A stretch of 64,000 nucleotides of DNA, from the NCBI RefSeq assembly GCF_013184775.1, contig NZ_JAATVV010000004.1:248001-312000 (forward strand), given 5' to 3'. This DNA comes from Martelella sp. HB161492. Its GTDB lineage: Bacteria > Pseudomonadota > Alphaproteobacteria > Rhizobiales > Rhizobiaceae. How positions within the stretch are numbered: the first letter of the stretch is position 1; every line of letters begins with the position of its first letter. Of this stretch, positions 62,674 through 64,000 are shown in pieces. The notes under the pieces are model-generated. The model ran no database searches. It had not been told where the DNA came from and saw only the letters and a list, made by a program, of their open reading frames with translations. Made by a program: the position numbers and the translations under genes.

Positions 62674-63912
62674 TTACATGGCCTGTTCGATGATGTCCTT
62701 CTGGCGCTGAAGCGCTTCATCCACCGTCATGTCGGAGGAGAAGAACTCGACCGACAGATCCTGCAGCTGCCCCTGCGTATCGGAATCGAGCAGCATCTCG
62801 TTCGAGGGCAGGACGTTGTCGGGGTCCTTCAGGATTTCGAGCCCCTTCTTCATGCAGGCATTGGCAGCATCGAGATTGACGTCGCCTCGGACCGGCAGCG
62901 AGCCTTTCTTCAGGTTGAAGGCCACCTGCGTGTCCGGCGAGATCAACATGGAGGCAAGCTCCAGCTGCGCCGCCGTGATTGCCGGGTCGGAATTTTTCGG
63001 GAAGTAGAAGGCATCCCCGCCGGTTTCCAGGAGCGGTGCAAGCCCCAGCCCCGGCAGGCAATCATAATCAACGCCGGCAACCTGCCCGGCAAGCGCGAAC
63101 TCGCCCTGCGCCCAGTCACCCATGACCTGGGCGGCCGCCTTCCCCTGCATCACCATATTGGTGGCGACATTCCAGTCGCGGCCCGAATAGGCATCATCAA
63201 CCAGCCCGCGCGCATCGGCCATGGCCTCCCAGACCTTGCGGTTTTCCGGACTCATCACCGCATCGGCATTCTTGTCCTGATTGATGGCAATGAAATTGGC
63301 CTTGCCGCCAACCGAATCCTGCAGCACGACGCGCAGACCTTCGACCTGCCAGGGCTGGCCGATGGCGAGCGGAATGATGCCGAGCGCCTGCAGTTGCGGC
63401 GCGGTCGCGACAAACTCATCCCAGTTGGTCGGCACCGCAAGCCCGTTATCTTCATAGACATGGCGATTGAGCCACATCCACTGCCAGGAATGGATATTCA
63501 GCGGCACACAATAGATCTTGCCGTCATAATCACAGGCATTGAGCAGGTTGGCCGGGCGGATGATATCCTTCCAGTCTTCCTTTTCGGCAAGATCCGTCAG
63601 ATCCAGCATCAGACCGGCCTTGATCAGCTCCTCAGCATCGCGGCCGGTATTCATCTGGGTCGCACCCATCGGGTTGCCGCCAAGAATGCGGCTGACGATA
63701 ATCGGGTTCGCCGTCGAACCGGAGCCGGCAATGGCACTGTCGACCCAGTGATTATCGCCAAGCGCGTCGTAATTTTCGGCCAGAACCTTCACCGCAGCCG
63801 CCTCTCCGCCCGACGTCCACCAATGGGTGACCTCCAAATCAACCGCATGGGCACTGGCAACAGGCATGGCTACGCCGGCCGCAAAAGCAGCCGCCAAAAG
63901 CGTTCGTTTCAT
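62674..63912 (-). CDS. Sugar ABC transporter substrate-binding protein
   Basis: The 412-residue periplasmic protein has a signal peptide (MKRTLLAAAFAAGVAMPVASAHA). VDLEVTHWWTSGGEAAAVK follows, then KIYCVPLNIHSWQWMWLN, resembling glucose/mannose-type CUT1 binding proteins (GtsA-like). The start at 63912 has GGGAGG five bases upstream; the open frame to 63993 crosses an operator-like palindrome. It is the first gene of the importer and beta-mannosidase operon. The exact sugar is inferred from the linked beta-mannosidase. Confidence 0.9.
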   Translation of the reverse strand: MKRTLLAAAFAAGVAMPVASAHAVDLEVTHWWTSGGEAAAVKVLAENYDALGDNHWVDSAIAGSGSTANPIIVSRILGGNPMGATQMNTGRDAEELIKAGLMLDLTDLAEKEDWKDIIRPANLLNACDYDGKIYCVPLNIHSWQWMWLNRHVYEDNGLAVPTNWDEFVATAPQLQALGIIPLAIGQPWQVEGLRVVLQDSVGGKANFIAINQDKNADAVMSPENRKVWEAMADARGLVDDAYSGRDWNVATNMVMQGKAAAQVMGDWAQGEFALAGQVAGVDYDCLPGLGLAPLLETGGDAFYFPKNSDPAITAAQLELASMLISPDTQVAFNLKKGSLPVRGDVNLDAANACMKKGLEILKDPDNVLPSNEMLLDSDTQGQLQDLSVEFFSSDMTVDEALQRQKDIIEQAM

Positions 63913-63934
63913 GATGTCCTCCCAAACTGAAACG

Positions 63935-63951
63935 TTACCGGAAAACGGTAA
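63935..63951. promoter_or_regulatory. Palindrome before the sugar-binding-protein gene
   Basis: TTACCG-GAAAA-CGGTAA is a perfect 6-bp inverted repeat centred 31 bases upstream of the start codon at 63912, in the promoter/leader of the importer operon. It could be an operator for a sugar regulator. It differs from the mannosidase palindrome, so one regulator for both is not assured. Confidence 0.5.
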
Positions 63952-64000
63952 GCGAAACGGAATCATCACGCAATAGATTTCGCGATTTTTCATCTATCTC

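Overview
The window reads as a stretch of a GC-rich alphaproteobacterial chromosome of the order Rhizobiales (Hyphomicrobiales), probably Rhizobiaceae or a close relative. The reasons are the gene order dnaE - lolD - lolC/E - proS - DUF1467 - rnj - birA - nuoN..A, the short proS without an insertion domain, NuoE with a C-terminal extension, a GTTC-N7-GTTC LexA box and RIME-like rhizobial intergenic repeats. The species cannot be named from the sequence alone.

Region 1 (1-8000, mostly minus strand): the 5' two-fifths of dnaE runs off the left edge. Directly upstream of it is a 28-codon membrane peptide gene with a strong Shine-Dalgarno and a LexA-type direct repeat inside its promoter. This resembles the SOS division inhibitor SidA of Caulobacter and is the most interesting item in the window. 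An AT-rich islet with a ribbon-helix-helix protein follows, then the lipoprotein exporter genes lolD and lolC/E, proS, a candidate small RNA with a strong terminator, a DUF1467 membrane protein and a repeat cluster.

Region 2 (8000-25500, minus strand): a complete 14-gene respiratory complex I operon nuoABCDEFGHIJKLMN, followed without a gap by birA and rnj.

Region 3 (25500-43500): two identical tRNA-Asp genes, tRNA-Val, secreted and small hypothetical proteins, a HlyU-family protein, threonine dehydratase, a TrkH potassium channel subunit, purL, bolA, grxD, two tandem Bcr/CflA-type MFS exporters, an inositol-monophosphatase-family enzyme, rpsD, glutaminase, ttcA, and an orphan zeta-toxin-like kinase in an AT-rich islet.

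Region 4 (43500-53800): 6-phosphogluconate dehydrogenase, a small lipoprotein, two membrane diguanylate cyclases, an FAH-family hydrolase, a gamma-carbonic anhydrase-like protein, and the zinc uptake locus (znuA divergent from znuC-znuB-zur, with two Zur-box-like palindromes between them). Two adjacent secreted proteins sharing a CGPQKPGQP motif follow, one of them collagen-like with an RcnB-like end.

Region 5 (53800-64000, minus strand): an aldo/keto reductase, then a sugar locus with a CUT1 ABC importer (binding protein, two permeases, ATPase), a GH2 beta-mannosidase, a sugar-phosphate isomerase/epimerase-like protein and a Gfo/Idh/MocA oxidoreductase. Together these suggest uptake and breakdown of a beta-mannoside-type sugar. 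Two palindromes resembling LacI-family operators lie before the binding-protein gene and before the mannosidase.

Two intergenic repeat families are present. One is a RIME-like 0.1-kb element (7661-7764 and 49562-49657). The other is a roughly 0.2-kb palindromic element (7654-7960 and 38219-38426), flanked in both copies by a duplicated hairpin; in the first copy the RIME-like element sits inside its left arm.
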